In this document: piece by piece, positions 47,884 through 60,433 of the stretch | Layout of the letters: every line of letters begins with the position of its first letter | Numbering within the stretch: position 1 is the stretch's first letter | Origin: an uncultured Clostridium sp. | GTDB taxonomy: Bacteria; Bacillota; Clostridia; Peptostreptococcales; Peptostreptococcaceae | Direction of reading: 5' to 3' | Assembly: GCA_900557165.1 (NCBI GenBank) | Contig: USRS01000002.1 | Location: forward strand, 1-64,000 | DNA: 64,000 nucleotides | The notes under the pieces: generated by a model | Database searches by the model: none | Told to the model about the DNA's origin: nothing | The model's input: the letters and a program-made list of their open reading frames with translations, nothing else | Program-made: the position numbers and the translations under genes

Positions 47884-48666
47884 ATGGGACGATTTATTAA
47901 TGATGTTAAAAAATATTATAATTATACTATTTATTCAGCTAAATCTGAATTAAAATCAGAGGTATCTAATTCATATTTAAACTGGATTTGGTGGGTATTA
48001 GAACCACTATGCTTCATGATGATATATGCTTTTGTTTTTGGTGTTGTATTTAATTCAAAAGAAGAGTATTTTTTAGCCTTTATTTTTATAGGAATAACAG
48101 CATGGGATTTCTTTAATAGAAATATGAAAAATAGTATTAATATGGTCAAAAAAAATAAAGCTATAGTATCTAAAGTATATATACCTAAATTTATACTTAT
48201 ATTTTCAAAAATGTGTGTGAATGCATTTAAGATGTCTATTTCATTTGGGATTGTTATACTGATGATGATAATATTTAAAGTGAAACTTACATTAAACATA
48301 TTTTATGTAATACCAATAATGATAACTCTTTTTATAATAAATTTTGCATTTATGACAATACTACTACATTTTGGTGTATTTGTTGAAGATTTATCAAATG
48401 TAGTAAATATCGTATTAAGAGCAGTATTTTATATGACAGGAATTTTTTATTCTGTTGAATCACGTATACCATCTCCTTATTCAGGTGTTATATTAAAATG
48501 TAATCCTATGGCATTTATTTTATCTTCATTAAGAAAATGTCTGCTATATGGAGAAACTCCTTCTAGAAAGTTACTGGTATTTTGGATTTTCATAGGATTA
48601 GCAATATCAGTAATAGGGATTAGAACAATATACAAAAATGAAAATAGTTATGTGAAGGTGATATAA
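47884..48666 (+). CDS. ABC-2 type polysaccharide/teichoic acid export permease (TagG-like)
   Basis: Integral membrane half of an ABC exporter, 260 residues, about six transmembrane segments, with an amphipathic N-terminus and the WWVLEPLCFMMIYAFVFGVVF first segment typical of TagG/Wzm/KpsM. AGGAG lies ten bases before the ATG. It shares its last base with the next gene's start (TAATG), so the two are coupled. Confidence 0.9.
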   Translation: MGRFINDVKKYYNYTIYSAKSELKSEVSNSYLNWIWWVLEPLCFMMIYAFVFGVVFNSKEEYFLAFIFIGITAWDFFNRNMKNSINMVKKNKAIVSKVYIPKFILIFSKMCVNAFKMSISFGIVILMMIIFKVKLTLNIFYVIPIMITLFIINFAFMTILLHFGVFVEDLSNVVNIVLRAVFYMTGIFYSVESRIPSPYSGVILKCNPMAFILSSLRKCLLYGETPSRKLLVFWIFIGLAISVIGIRTIYKNENSYVKVI

Positions 48667-49400
48667 TGTCAAATAAATCAATAGCAATAGAAGTTAAAAA
48701 TTTGAGTATTACATATAAAAGCTTGAAAGCTTATTCAATTAAGAAAAACTTATTAAAATTGAAAAAAGTTGATGTTAAAAAATTTAAAGCTGTAAATAAT
48801 GTATCATTTGAAGTAGAAGAAGGAGAAATACTAGGTATCATAGGTAAAAATGGAAGTGGAAAATCAACAATGTTAAAGGCTTTAGCTGGAATATTTTCTC
48901 CAGATGAAGGTATAATTGATTTACACAATAAATCTGTTTCATTATTATCTATAGGTGTTGGATTTAATAAAAATTTATCTGGTAGAGAAAATATTATGTT
49001 ATCAGGTATGTTATTAGGATTTTCTGAAGAAGAAATAAAAGAAAAAATGCCACAAATAATTGAATTTGCAGAAATTGGTGATTTTATTGATATGCCAGTA
49101 AAGACATATTCAAGTGGTATGTTTTCTAAATTAGCATTCTCTATAACAGCAATACTTGAAACGGATATAATGCTTATAGATGAAGTACTTAGTGTTGGAG
49201 ATCAAAAGTTTAAAAAGAAAAGCTATAAAAAGATGAAAGAATTAATATCTGATAATAAAAGAACGGTTGTCATAGTATCTCATAATATATCAACATTAAA
49301 AGAGTTATGTGATGAGGTAATGTGGATGCACGAAGGTGTTGTAAAGAAAATAGGAGATCCAAAAGAAGTTCTTGATGAATATACAGAGTTTATGAAATAG
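48666..49400 (+). CDS. ABC exporter ATPase (TagH/Wzt-like)
   Basis: ATPase partner of the preceding permease. Walker A GKNGSGKST (about 58-66), the degenerate signature YSSGMFSKLAFS usual for this subfamily, Walker B MLIDEVLSVGD and the H-loop VSHN are present. At 244 residues it lacks the extra C-terminal substrate-binding domain found in some Wzt proteins, so it likely exports lipid-linked polymer without end-cap recognition. Last gene of the cluster. Confidence 0.9.
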   Translation: MSNKSIAIEVKNLSITYKSLKAYSIKKNLLKLKKVDVKKFKAVNNVSFEVEEGEILGIIGKNGSGKSTMLKALAGIFSPDEGIIDLHNKSVSLLSIGVGFNKNLSGRENIMLSGMLLGFSEEEIKEKMPQIIEFAEIGDFIDMPVKTYSSGMFSKLAFSITAILETDIMLIDEVLSVGDQKFKKKSYKKMKELISDNKRTVVIVSHNISTLKELCDEVMWMHEGVVKKIGDPKEVLDEYTEFMK

Positions 49401-49480
49401 GACAAAATTATATAATTACTATATTGAAAAAGGTGAATATTAACTAAATTATATAAAATTGTTTGATGAATTGTGTTTAA

Positions 49481-49521
49481 AAATACTCTATTAGTTATAA
49501 AATCTAATAGAGTATTTTTTA
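49481..49521 (+). terminator. terminator closing the surface-polymer cluster
   Basis: AAATACTCTATTAG pairs with CTAATAGAGTATTT around a 9-base loop, then Ts. Confidence 0.9.
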
Positions 49522-49556
49522 TATTTAAATTAAAAATATAAATACACTAAAATGAG

Positions 49557-49585
49557 TTGATAATTTCATAAAAATGGTTTATTAT
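49557..49585 (+). promoter_or_regulatory. groESL promoter
   Basis: TTGATA (49557-49562), 17-base spacer, TATTAT (49580-49585), immediately before the CIRCE element. Confidence 0.7.
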
Positions 49586-49592
49586 TAACTTG

Positions 49593-49619
49593 TTAGCACT
49601 CATAGTTATAGAGTGATAA
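49593..49619. promoter_or_regulatory. CIRCE operator (HrcA binding site)
   Basis: TTAGCACTC, nine bases, GAGTGATAA. It matches the consensus TTAGCACTC-N9-GAGTGCTAA except for one base in the right arm (A for C). It lies at the expected transcription start of groES, so HrcA should repress the operon until heat shock. Confidence 0.92.
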
Positions 49620-49676
49620 AGTTTAAAAATAAAAAATAATTTAATAATATAAATTCTATTTTAGGAGGGATAAATT

Positions 49677-49961
49677 ATGAAAATAAGACCTTTAGCAGAC
49701 AGAGTAGTAATCAAAAAAGTTGAGGCAGAAGAAAAAACTGCAAGTGGTATTATTTTGCCAGGTTCAGCAAAAGAACAACCTCAAATGGCACAAGTTATAG
49801 AAGTTGGCCCAGGAGGATTTGTTGATGGAAATGAAGTTAAAATGGAAGTTTCTGTGGGAGATAAAGTAATATATTCAAAATATGCAGGTAATGAAGTTAA
49901 ACTTGATGGTCAAGAATACATAATTTTAAGACAAAGCGATATATTAGCTATTATTGAATAA
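49677..49961 (+). CDS. groES: co-chaperonin GroES
   Basis: 94-residue lid of the GroEL cage. Begins [14 protein letters not shown], carries the mobile loop [19 protein letters not shown] (about 18-36) and ends ILAIIE. Preceded by AGGAGGG and controlled by CIRCE. groEL begins 19 bases after its stop. Confidence 0.98.
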   Translation: MKIRPLADRVVIKKVEAEEKTASGIILPGSAKEQPQMAQVIEVGPGGFVDGNEVKMEVSVGDKVIYSKYAGNEVKLDGQEYIILRQSDILAIIE

Positions 49962-49968
49962 AAATTAG

Positions 49969-51606
<1,638 letters not shown>

Positions 51607-51659
51607 TAAATTTAGGTTCTGTTAGATAACTTAGTGATTAATAATATATAATAGAGTTA

Positions 51660-51687
51660 AGTTCGTAATTGTTATATAATACGAACT
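51660..51687. repeat. inverted repeat in the groEL 3' region
   Basis: AGTTCGTA (51660-51667) and TACGAACT (51680-51687) form an 8-bp perfect inverted repeat with a 12-base AT spacer, between the groEL stop and its terminator. It could be an mRNA hairpin or a protein site; nothing identifies which. Confidence 0.45.
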
Positions 51688-51702
51688 ACTTACAACAAAT
51701 TA

Positions 51703-51752
51703 AATAACCATACCTGAGTATATATTGAATTGCTAAGGTATGGTTATTTTTT
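51703..51752 (+). terminator. terminator after groEL
   Basis: AATAACCATACCT pairs with AGGTATGGTTATT around a 20-base loop, followed by TTTT. Confidence 0.85.
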
Positions 51753-51847
51753 ACTTGCTAACATGATTATTTTAAAAAATTCAAATAATATGATAAAATA
51801 TTTTGTTGCATGGAAATATTCGAGCAAAATAAATTTAGGAGGTAATC

Positions 51848-53659
51848 ATGGTTAGATTTAAAAAAATTATAGCAATTATGTTAAGTGTTAGTTTATGTAC
51901 AACATTTACAGTTGGTTGTAGTAAAAAAGAAGATAATAAGCAAGAAGTAGAAAAAGATAAATTACAAATAGAGAAGGTAGAAATGCCATCTACAGGTATA
52001 GTAAGTGATGGTAATGGATGGGAACTTTGGGATAAAGATGACCATACTACAACAGATAAAAGGGGTGCAGTAGGAGAAAATGCCGTAGTTGCATCAGGAA
52101 AATATGAAGCATCACAGGCTGGGTTAGAAATTATTAAAGCAGGAGGGAATGCAGTTGATGCAGCTGTTGCGACAGGATTTGCACTATGTGTAGTGGAGCC
52201 AAATGCAACAGGTATAGCTGGTGGTGGTTGTATGGTGATAAGAAACCAAGATGGAACTTCAACATACATAGATTTTAGAGAAACTGCTCCATCAGCAGCA
52301 AATCCTTATATGTGGAATTTAGACTCTGAAGGAATAGATATTGACAAGGCGAATGAAAATGGAGGAAAATCTGTAGCAGTTCCTGGACAAGTTGCTGGAT
52401 TAATTTATGTTTTTGAAAAATATGGTTCAGGTAATCTTACACTAGAAGAAGTTATGACCCCGGCTATTAATTTAGCTCAAAATGGATATTATGTTACACC
52501 ATCACTGTTAAAAGATATGTTAAGTGTTGAGGAAATGATGCAGAAATATCCAGAACTAAAAAAATTAATATTAAATAAAGATGGATCTTATTATAAGGTT
52601 GGGGATTTATATAAAAGTGAAAAATTAGCACAAACATTAAAATTAATTGCTAAAAATGGTAAAGATGCATTTTACACAGGAGATATAGCTAAATCTATAG
52701 TTGATTCAGCTAAAAAATATGGCGGAATTATAACACTAGAAGATTTAAAAAATTATAAAGTTGTAGAAAGTAAACCAGTAGAAGGTACTTATAGAGGTAA
52801 AAAAATAATATCTTCATCGCTTCCTTCTTCAGGGGGTACTCATGTTATACAATCTTTAAATGTACTAGAAAACTTTGATATGTCTAAATATGGATTATAC
52901 TCACCAGAAAGATTTCATCTATTATCAGAAACATTCAAAATGGTATATGCAGATAGAGCTGAATATATGGGTGATAAAGAATTTATTGATGTGCCTGAAA
53001 GTGGAATATTAAGTAAGGATTATGCAAAAAAATTAGCAAATAAAATAGATATGAATAAATCTCAAGTGCCAACAAAAGATGATCCTTGGATTTATGAGCA
53101 TGAAGATACTACTCATTATTCAGTTGCTGATAAGGATGGAAATATAGTTACAGCAACTCAAACAATAAACTGGACATTTGGATCAGGAGTTGTTGTTGAT
53201 GATTATGGATTTGTATTAAATAATGAAATTAGCGATTTTTCAACAGATATTAATTCGCCAAATCGTGTTGAAAGTGGTAAAAAACCTTTAAGTTCAATGA
53301 GTCCAACTATTATATTAAATGAAGATGATACTCCATTTATGGTAGTTGGATCTCCAGGTGGCTCTAGAATAATACCTGCAATAACTCAAGTTATAAGTAA
53401 TGTTATAGATTATAATATGGGAATACAAGAATCAATTGATGCATACAGAATGTATGATAATACAGAAGACAAAATTGTCTATGAAGGTGGGCTTAGTAAA
53501 GAAACTATAAAAAAACTTGAATCAATGGGCCATGTAGTAGAGCAATATGTAGATGGATATAATAAATATTTTGGAGGAGTTCAAGGAATATTGTATGAAA
53601 ATGGAAAATTAACAGGTGGAGCTGACTCTAGAAGAGACGGTAAAGCTGAGGGGATTTAA
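51848..53659 (+). CDS. ggt: gamma-glutamyltransferase, lipoprotein form
   Basis: Ntn-hydrolase that removes or transfers the gamma-glutamyl group of glutathione and similar peptides. A signal peptide ends in the lipobox TVGC (Cys24), so the protein should be membrane-anchored on the outside. The autoprocessing nucleophile is Thr421 in DTTHYSV, and the oxyanion-type GSPGGSRI block is near 507. 603 residues, consistent with large plus small subunit. AGGAGG precedes the ATG; promoter not identified. Confidence 0.93.
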   Translation: MVRFKKIIAIMLSVSLCTTFTVGCSKKEDNKQEVEKDKLQIEKVEMPSTGIVSDGNGWELWDKDDHTTTDKRGAVGENAVVASGKYEASQAGLEIIKAGGNAVDAAVATGFALCVVEPNATGIAGGGCMVIRNQDGTSTYIDFRETAPSAANPYMWNLDSEGIDIDKANENGGKSVAVPGQVAGLIYVFEKYGSGNLTLEEVMTPAINLAQNGYYVTPSLLKDMLSVEEMMQKYPELKKLILNKDGSYYKVGDLYKSEKLAQTLKLIAKNGKDAFYTGDIAKSIVDSAKKYGGIITLEDLKNYKVVESKPVEGTYRGKKIISSSLPSSGGTHVIQSLNVLENFDMSKYGLYSPERFHLLSETFKMVYADRAEYMGDKEFIDVPESGILSKDYAKKLANKIDMNKSQVPTKDDPWIYEHEDTTHYSVADKDGNIVTATQTINWTFGSGVVVDDYGFVLNNEISDFSTDINSPNRVESGKKPLSSMSPTIILNEDDTPFMVVGSPGGSRIIPAITQVISNVIDYNMGIQESIDAYRMYDNTEDKIVYEGGLSKETIKKLESMGHVVEQYVDGYNKYFGGVQGILYENGKLTGGADSRRDGKAEGI

Positions 53660-53731
53660 TAAATAATTGTTATATAAAATATTTAGTGCTATATAATTAT
53701 ATATAAAATTACAAATTAAAAGAGGGGAATT

Positions 53732-54475
53732 ATGGAATTAAAGAAAATATTAGAGGATGTTAAAAATAATGAATTGGATATAGATAGTGCTTTAGAAATA
53801 TTAAAAGATTTGCCTTATGAAGATTTGGGATATGCCCACATAGATCATCATAGAAGTATTAGAAATGGATATCCAGAAGTGATTTATTGCAAAGGAAAAA
53901 GTGATGAACATATTTTAGGTATTATAGATAAGATGAACAGAAAAAATACCAATATTTTAGGCACGAGATGTAGAAAAGAAACTTTTGAAAAGATAATTAA
54001 TATATATCCAAATGCAGAGTATGAAGAAGACTCACAAATATTAAAAATTAAGAATGAAAAAATTAAATTACAAGGAAAAGGGAAAATTTTAATTATAACA
54101 GGTGGTACTTCTGATATACCTGTGGCAGATGAAGCATATTATACTGCTGAATTTTTTGGAAATGAAGTTGAAAGACTTTATGATGTAGGAGTTGCAGGAA
54201 TTCATAGATTATTAAGTTATAGAGATATTATAGATGAATCTAGGGTAATTGTAGTTGTGGCTGGTATGGAAGGTGCACTTCCTAGTGTAGTTGGAGGTCT
54301 TGTAGATGCACCAGTTATAGCAGTGCCTACATCTGTTGGGTATGGGGCGAATTTCGATGGATTAGCACCACTATTAGCAATGCTTAATAGTTGCGCTTCT
54401 GGAATTTCTGTAGTAAATATAGATAATGGATTTGGGGCAGGATATTTAGCATCAATTATAAATAAATTAAAATAA
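53732..54475 (+). CDS. larB: LarB, pyridinium carboxylase of nickel-pincer cofactor synthesis
   Basis: LarB carboxylates nicotinic acid adenine dinucleotide as the first step of the nickel-pincer nucleotide cofactor. It is PurE-related: the C-terminal half (about 115-245) has VAGMEGALPSVVGGLVDAPVIAVPTSVGYG and DNGFGAGYLA. The N-terminal YAHIDHHRSIRNGYPEVIYCKGK block is LarB-specific and distinguishes it from PurE. 247 residues. larC follows after a short gap. larE and the cofactor user larA are not in the window. Confidence 0.92.
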   Translation: MELKKILEDVKNNELDIDSALEILKDLPYEDLGYAHIDHHRSIRNGYPEVIYCKGKSDEHILGIIDKMNRKNTNILGTRCRKETFEKIINIYPNAEYEEDSQILKIKNEKIKLQGKGKILIITGGTSDIPVADEAYYTAEFFGNEVERLYDVGVAGIHRLLSYRDIIDESRVIVVVAGMEGALPSVVGGLVDAPVIAVPTSVGYGANFDGLAPLLAMLNSCASGISVVNIDNGFGAGYLASIINKLK

Positions 54476-54490
54476 TAAATGGGGAATAAT

Positions 54491-55678
54491 ATGAAAAAAT
54501 ATATACTGTACTTTGATATTATAGGTGGAATATCAGGTGATATGACATTAGCATCTCTTTTGGATTTGGGAGTTCCAAAAGGGATTTTTTTACAAGAGTT
54601 AAATAAACTTAATATGGATAATGAATTTGAAATAGTAATAAACTATAAATATGAAAATAATATAAAAGGCACTAATGTAAATGTAATAACAAAGGAACAA
54701 CACTGTCATAGAAATTTAATAGATGTTTATGATATTATCGATAATAGTAGACTAAATAATAATATTAAAGAAAGAGCTAAAGAAATTTTTATGATTGTTG
54801 CTAAAGCAGAAGCAAAAGTACATGGAACAACTATTGATAAGATTCATTTTCATGAAGTTGGAGCTATAGATTCTATAGTTGATATAGTAGGCTCATGTAT
54901 ACTTTTAGATTTATTAAATATAGATAAAGTATATTCTACATCTGTTCCGCTTGGATCAGGATTTATACAATGTGCTCACGGTGTTATACCTGCAGCAGCT
55001 CCAGCGACAGTTGAAATTTTAAAAAATATACCTGTTAAATTCAATCATGTAAAAGGAGAATGTACAACTCCAACAGGAGCTGCAATAATCAAAACAATAT
55101 GTGATGAATTTATTGATGAGCTTGACTTTAATACTAAAAAAATTGGATATGGAGTAGGTCATAAAAAATTTGAAAAGCCAAATATTTTAAGAGTAGCATT
55201 AGCACAAGAAGATGAACATAATGAAGTTGTTTATGAAATAGTTGCTAATATTGATGATATGTCTTCTGAAATATATTCATATTTATTTGAGAAGATAATG
55301 GATGAAGGTGCTTTAGATGTTTTTACAGAAAGTATATTTATGAAAAAAAATAGACCAGCATATAAAATAAGCATATTAACAAAAAAGAAGGATTTGAATA
55401 AATTTATTAAATTACTACTTACAGAAACATCAACTTTTGGCGTAAGATATAAAGAATATAACAGAGCTAAACTAGATAGAAAGTTTATTGAAGTAGATAC
55501 AGTTTATGGAAAGGTTAAAGTTAAATTAGGATATTATAATAACAAACTAATTAAGCTAAAGCCAGAATATGAGCAATGTAAATTGATATCAAAAACATTA
55601 AACATAGAGCTTAGAGAAGTCTATAATGAAATTAATAAAAGTATTAATGAAAAAATTAATATAAATTTATTGACATAA
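54491..55678 (+). CDS. larC: LarC, nickel insertion enzyme (single-frame)
   Basis: LarC inserts nickel into the pincer cofactor using CTP. One uninterrupted ORF covers both the LarC1 part (FDIIGGISGDMTLASLLDLG; HFHEVGAIDSIVDIVG; TPTGAAIIKT) and the LarC2 part (NIDDMSSEIYSYLFE onward), which in Lactobacillus plantarum are joined by a programmed frameshift. An upstream ATG at 54479 is in frame, but GGGGA (54481-54485) is spaced for ATG 54491, giving 395 residues. It ends inside the guaB promoter region. Confidence 0.92.
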   Translation: MKKYILYFDIIGGISGDMTLASLLDLGVPKGIFLQELNKLNMDNEFEIVINYKYENNIKGTNVNVITKEQHCHRNLIDVYDIIDNSRLNNNIKERAKEIFMIVAKAEAKVHGTTIDKIHFHEVGAIDSIVDIVGSCILLDLLNIDKVYSTSVPLGSGFIQCAHGVIPAAAPATVEILKNIPVKFNHVKGECTTPTGAAIIKTICDEFIDELDFNTKKIGYGVGHKKFEKPNILRVALAQEDEHNEVVYEIVANIDDMSSEIYSYLFEKIMDEGALDVFTESIFMKKNRPAYKISILTKKKDLNKFIKLLLTETSTFGVRYKEYNRAKLDRKFIEVDTVYGKVKVKLGYYNNKLIKLKPEYEQCKLISKTLNIELREVYNEINKSINEKININLLT

Positions 55679-55698
55679 GCGTATTATAATGGTAAATT
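55670..55698 (+). promoter_or_regulatory. promoter of the guanine riboswitch-guaBA unit
   Basis: TTGACA (55670-55675) overlaps the larC stop; TAAATT follows at 55693-55698 with a 17-base spacer. Confidence 0.65.
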
Positions 55699-55737
55699 AT
55701 TATTCAAACGTAAGGCAATTAACGAAAATCTAAAAAT

Positions 55738-55933
55738 AAATCACTCGTATATACTCAGAAATATGGTCTGAGAGTTTCTACCGAGATACCGTAAAAATCT
55801 TGACTATGAGTGAAATTATTATATACTTAAAATACAATAAATGCTTATTATAGTCAGCTATATTGTATACTTTTTTACCTGTATAGTAATTTCACTTTTA
55901 GTATAAAAAGTGGAAACTGTACAGTTTTTTTTA
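55738..55933 (+). ncRNA. guanine-class purine riboswitch with terminator
   Basis: The aptamer (about 55742-55813) has CACTCGTATA, ATATGGTCTGAGAGTTTCTACC, GATACCGTAAAAATC and TTGACTATGAGTG. The cytosine in GACTATG at the specificity position marks guanine, not adenine. A long imperfect hairpin (CTGTA...TACAG outer, CACTTTT / AAAAGTG inner, 55879-55924) plus eight Ts forms the terminator. Inference: guanine shuts off guaB-guaA. Confidence 0.95.
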
Positions 55934-55960
55934 TACAAAAATATAATGGAGTAATGTTGA

Positions 55961-57438
<1,478 letters not shown>

Positions 57439-57439
<1 letters not shown>

Positions 57440-58974
57440 TGAAACATGAGTTAATATTAGTTGTTGACTTTGGAGGTCAATATAATCAATTAATAGCAAG
57501 AAGAGTAAGAGAAAATAATGTATACTGTGAAATAATACCTTATAGCACTGATATAGAAGTGATAAAAGCTAAAAATCCAAAAGGTATAATTTTTACTGGT
57601 GGACCAAATAGTGCATATTTAGAAGATTCACCATCAATATCGAAAGAAATATTTGAAATTGGTGTACCAATATTAGGTATATGTTATGGACATCAAATAA
57701 TGTCTCATGTATTAGGTGGAGTCGTTAGAAAAGGTAATACAACTGAGAAAGAGTATGGAAAAACAGCTATAACATACCAACAATCAAAATTATTTGAAGG
57801 AATAACTACAAATACAGTTTGGATGAGTCATACTGATTTAGTTGATACTGTAGCACCAGGATTTGAAATAATAGCTCATACTGAAGATTGTCCAGTTGCA
57901 GCTGTAGAAAATAAAGAAAAAAATCTTTATGGAGTACAATTTCACCCAGAAGTTGAACATTGCTTAGAAGGAGATAAAATACTTAGAAACTTCTTATACA
58001 ATATTTGTAATGTTAGTGGTGATTGGACTACAGATTCATTTATAAATGATAAAATAAAACAATTAAAAGAAACTATAGGTGATAAAAAAGTACTTTGTGC
58101 ATTAAGTGGTGGAGTTGACTCATCAGTTGCTGCTGTACTTGTTCACAAAGCTATAGGAGATAACTTAACTTGTGTATTCGTTGACCATGGTTTACTTAGA
58201 AAAAATGAAGGAAATGATGTTGAAAGAATATTCAGAGATAAGTTTGATATGAACTTAATAAGAGTAAATTGTGAGGATAGATTCTTAGGAAAATTAAAAG
58301 GAATTACAGAACCAGAAGCTAAGAGGAAAATAATAGGTGAAGAGTTTATAAGGGTATTTGAAGAAGAGTCAAATAAACTTGGAAAAATGGACTTTTTAGT
58401 TCAAGGAACTATATATCCTGATGTTGTTGAAAGTGGTCATGGTGGAGAATCTGCTACTATAAAATCACATCACAATGTTGGTGGAATACCTGAAGATATA
58501 GAATTTAAAATAGTTGAGCCTTTGAGAGAATTATTCAAAGATGAGGTTAGAAAAATAGGATTAGAACTTGGAATAGATGAAGATTTAATATTTAGACATC
58601 CATTCCCAGGACCAGGACTTGGAATAAGAGTTATAGGTGAAGTCACAAAAGAAAGATGTGATATTTTAAGAGAAGCAGATGCTATATATATGGAAGAACT
58701 TAAAAAAGCTGGTCTTTATAAAGAAATATGGCAGGCATTCGCTACATTACCAGATGTAAAAACTGTTGGTGTAATGGGAGATGAAAGAACTTATGCTTAC
58801 TTAGTAGGTTTAAGAGCAGTAACATCTTCTGATGGAATGACTTCAGACTGGTATAAAATGCCTTATGATATTTTAGAAAAAATATCAAATAGAATAGTAA
58901 ATGAAGTTGATGGAGCTAATAGAGTTGTTTATGATATAACTTCAAAACCACCAGGTACAATAGAATGGGAATAA
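57439..58974 (+). CDS. guaA: GMP synthase (glutamine-hydrolysing) GuaA
   Basis: Aminates XMP to GMP. N-terminal class I glutaminase with nucleophile Cys82 (GICYGHQ) and [11 protein letters not shown] pyrophosphatase P-loop [12 protein letters not shown] near residue 222; C-terminal dimerisation domain ending [18 protein letters not shown]. 511 residues. Translationally coupled to guaB, both under the guanine riboswitch. Confidence 0.98.
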
Positions 58975-58979
58975 AAATA

Positions 58980-59018
58980 TGAGGTCGAAAGATTTTAATC
59001 TTTTGGCCTAGAATATTT
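58980..59018 (+). terminator. probable terminator after guaA
   Basis: AGGTCGAAAGATT pairs with AATCTTTTGGCCT (some G-U pairs); the following T-tract is weak. Confidence 0.55.
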
Positions 59019-59113
59019 TGTGCTTGTATAGTTATATAATTGATTAAAAATACTAACAATATAGATAATATTAACATATAGACATAAATTTAAAAGACAA
59101 CAGGAGGAAAAAT

Positions 59114-60124
59114 ATGAAGTTTAAAAAGTTAGTAGCATTAAGTTCTGCAATAATAATAGGTTCTATGAGTTTAATAGGATGTTCAAACAAAGCAGATAAT
59201 AAAAATAATTCAGGAGCAAAAGAAACAATAAAAGTTGGTATGGTAGCTGATACAGGTGGTATAAATGATGAATCATTTAACCAATCTGCATGGGAAGGTC
59301 TTCAAGAGGCTGAAAAAGAATTAGGAATAGAAATAAAAGTAATTGAATCAAGACAAGCATCTGAGTATCTTGGAAATATAGAAACGTTAGTTGATGATGG
59401 AATGAATTTAATTATAGGTGTAGGTTATACTATGGCTGATGATATAAAAACACAAGCTGAAAACTATCCAGATGTAAACTTTGCCTTAATAGATGAAACT
59501 TATGATGAAATACCATCAAATGTTACACCTATAGTATTTAAAGCTAATGAAGCAGCTTATTTAACAGGATTAATAGCAGGAAAAATGACAAAAACTAATC
59601 AAGTTGGATTTATAGGTGGTATGGACAATCCAGTTATAAATCAATTTGAGTATGGATATACAGCAGGTGTAAAAGAAGCTAACGCTAAAGCACAAGTTAA
59701 AGCCCAATATGCAGGTACTTTCTCAGATGCAGCAAAAGGTAAATCAATAGCAAATCAAATGTATGCTAATAATTCAGATATAATATTTGCGGCAGCTGGT
59801 GGTACTGGAGTAGGTTCAATAGAATCAGCTAAAGAACAAAATAAATATATAATAGGTGCAGATAAAGACCAAAGTAGTTTAGCTCCAGAAAATGTATTAA
59901 CATCAGCATTAAAAAAGGTTAACGTTGGTGTATTAGAAACAGTAAAAGCATTTAAAAATGGAGATAAAATAGGTGGAGAAGAAAGAGTTTATGGATTAAA
60001 AGAAGATGGTGTTGGTATACCTGAATCTACTAAAAACTTAGTTCCACAAGATGTTTTAGATTATGTAAATACTATGGCTGAAAAAGTTAAAAATGGAGAA
60101 ATAGAAGTTCCATCTACAAAATAA
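59114..60124 (+). CDS. BMP-family nucleoside-binding lipoprotein
   Basis: Periplasmic-binding-like protein of the Bmp/Med/PnrA family. Signal peptide with lipobox LIGC (Cys23). KVGMVADTGGINDESFNQSAWEGL after the anchor and the GFIGGMDNPVINQFEYGYTAG block (about 175-195) are signatures of nucleoside-binding members. 336 residues. The ABC permease and ATPase genes expected for uptake are not adjacent, so it is an orphan binding protein here. Placement between guaA and a purine permease supports a purine nucleoside ligand, which is an inference. Confidence 0.88.
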   Translation: MKFKKLVALSSAIIIGSMSLIGCSNKADNKNNSGAKETIKVGMVADTGGINDESFNQSAWEGLQEAEKELGIEIKVIESRQASEYLGNIETLVDDGMNLIIGVGYTMADDIKTQAENYPDVNFALIDETYDEIPSNVTPIVFKANEAAYLTGLIAGKMTKTNQVGFIGGMDNPVINQFEYGYTAGVKEANAKAQVKAQYAGTFSDAAKGKSIANQMYANNSDIIFAAAGGTGVGSIESAKEQNKYIIGADKDQSSLAPENVLTSALKKVNVGVLETVKAFKNGDKIGGEERVYGLKEDGVGIPESTKNLVPQDVLDYVNTMAEKVKNGEIEVPSTK

Positions 60125-60160
60125 TAATAGTATAAATAGTAAAACAAAGTTTTCAAATAT

Positions 60161-60198
60161 AGAGGTAAGAATATTAATATTCTTACCTCTAATTTTTT
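60161..60198 (+). terminator. terminator after the BMP lipoprotein gene
   Basis: A perfect 30-base palindrome starting AGAGGTAAGAAT is followed by AATTTTTT. The rest of this 309-base gap holds the permease promoter. Confidence 0.92.
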
Positions 60199-60313
60199 GA
60201 TTATAAGGAATTTATACTTAAATAAGTTTTATAAATAAAATAACTAAAAGTTTGAAAATACAAATTATAAAAATGAAAAATGTTATAAATGGACATAATA
60301 TATAGAAAGGATA

Positions 60314-60342
60314 TTGACACTATATAAATATGATGATATTCT
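60314..60342 (+). promoter_or_regulatory. candidate promoter of the purine permease
   Basis: TTGACA (60314-60319), 17-base spacer, TATTCT (60337-60342). The roughly 85-base leader shows no purine riboswitch. Confidence 0.6.
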
Positions 60343-60433
60343 AATGAAGTGTTAGAATGCGAACTAATTTTAAGATATGTAGAGAAATGTTAAGTTGTTT
60401 AGGTACAAAAATATCGGAGGTGGGTTTAATAAT

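Noticed and set aside
51660-51687. LexA (SOS) box
   Set aside because: Firmicute LexA sites read GAAC-N4-GTTC; here the arms are in the opposite order (GTTC...GAAC) with a 12-base spacer.
51835-52269. 144-residue minus-strand frame over the ggt start
   Set aside because: No ribosome site, overlaps the signal peptide region of ggt, and has Ser/Pro-rich shadow composition.
60125-60433. Purine riboswitch before the NCS2 permease
   Set aside because: The conserved TTTCTACC and ACCGTAAA blocks are absent; only a promoter and a terminator of the preceding gene are seen.
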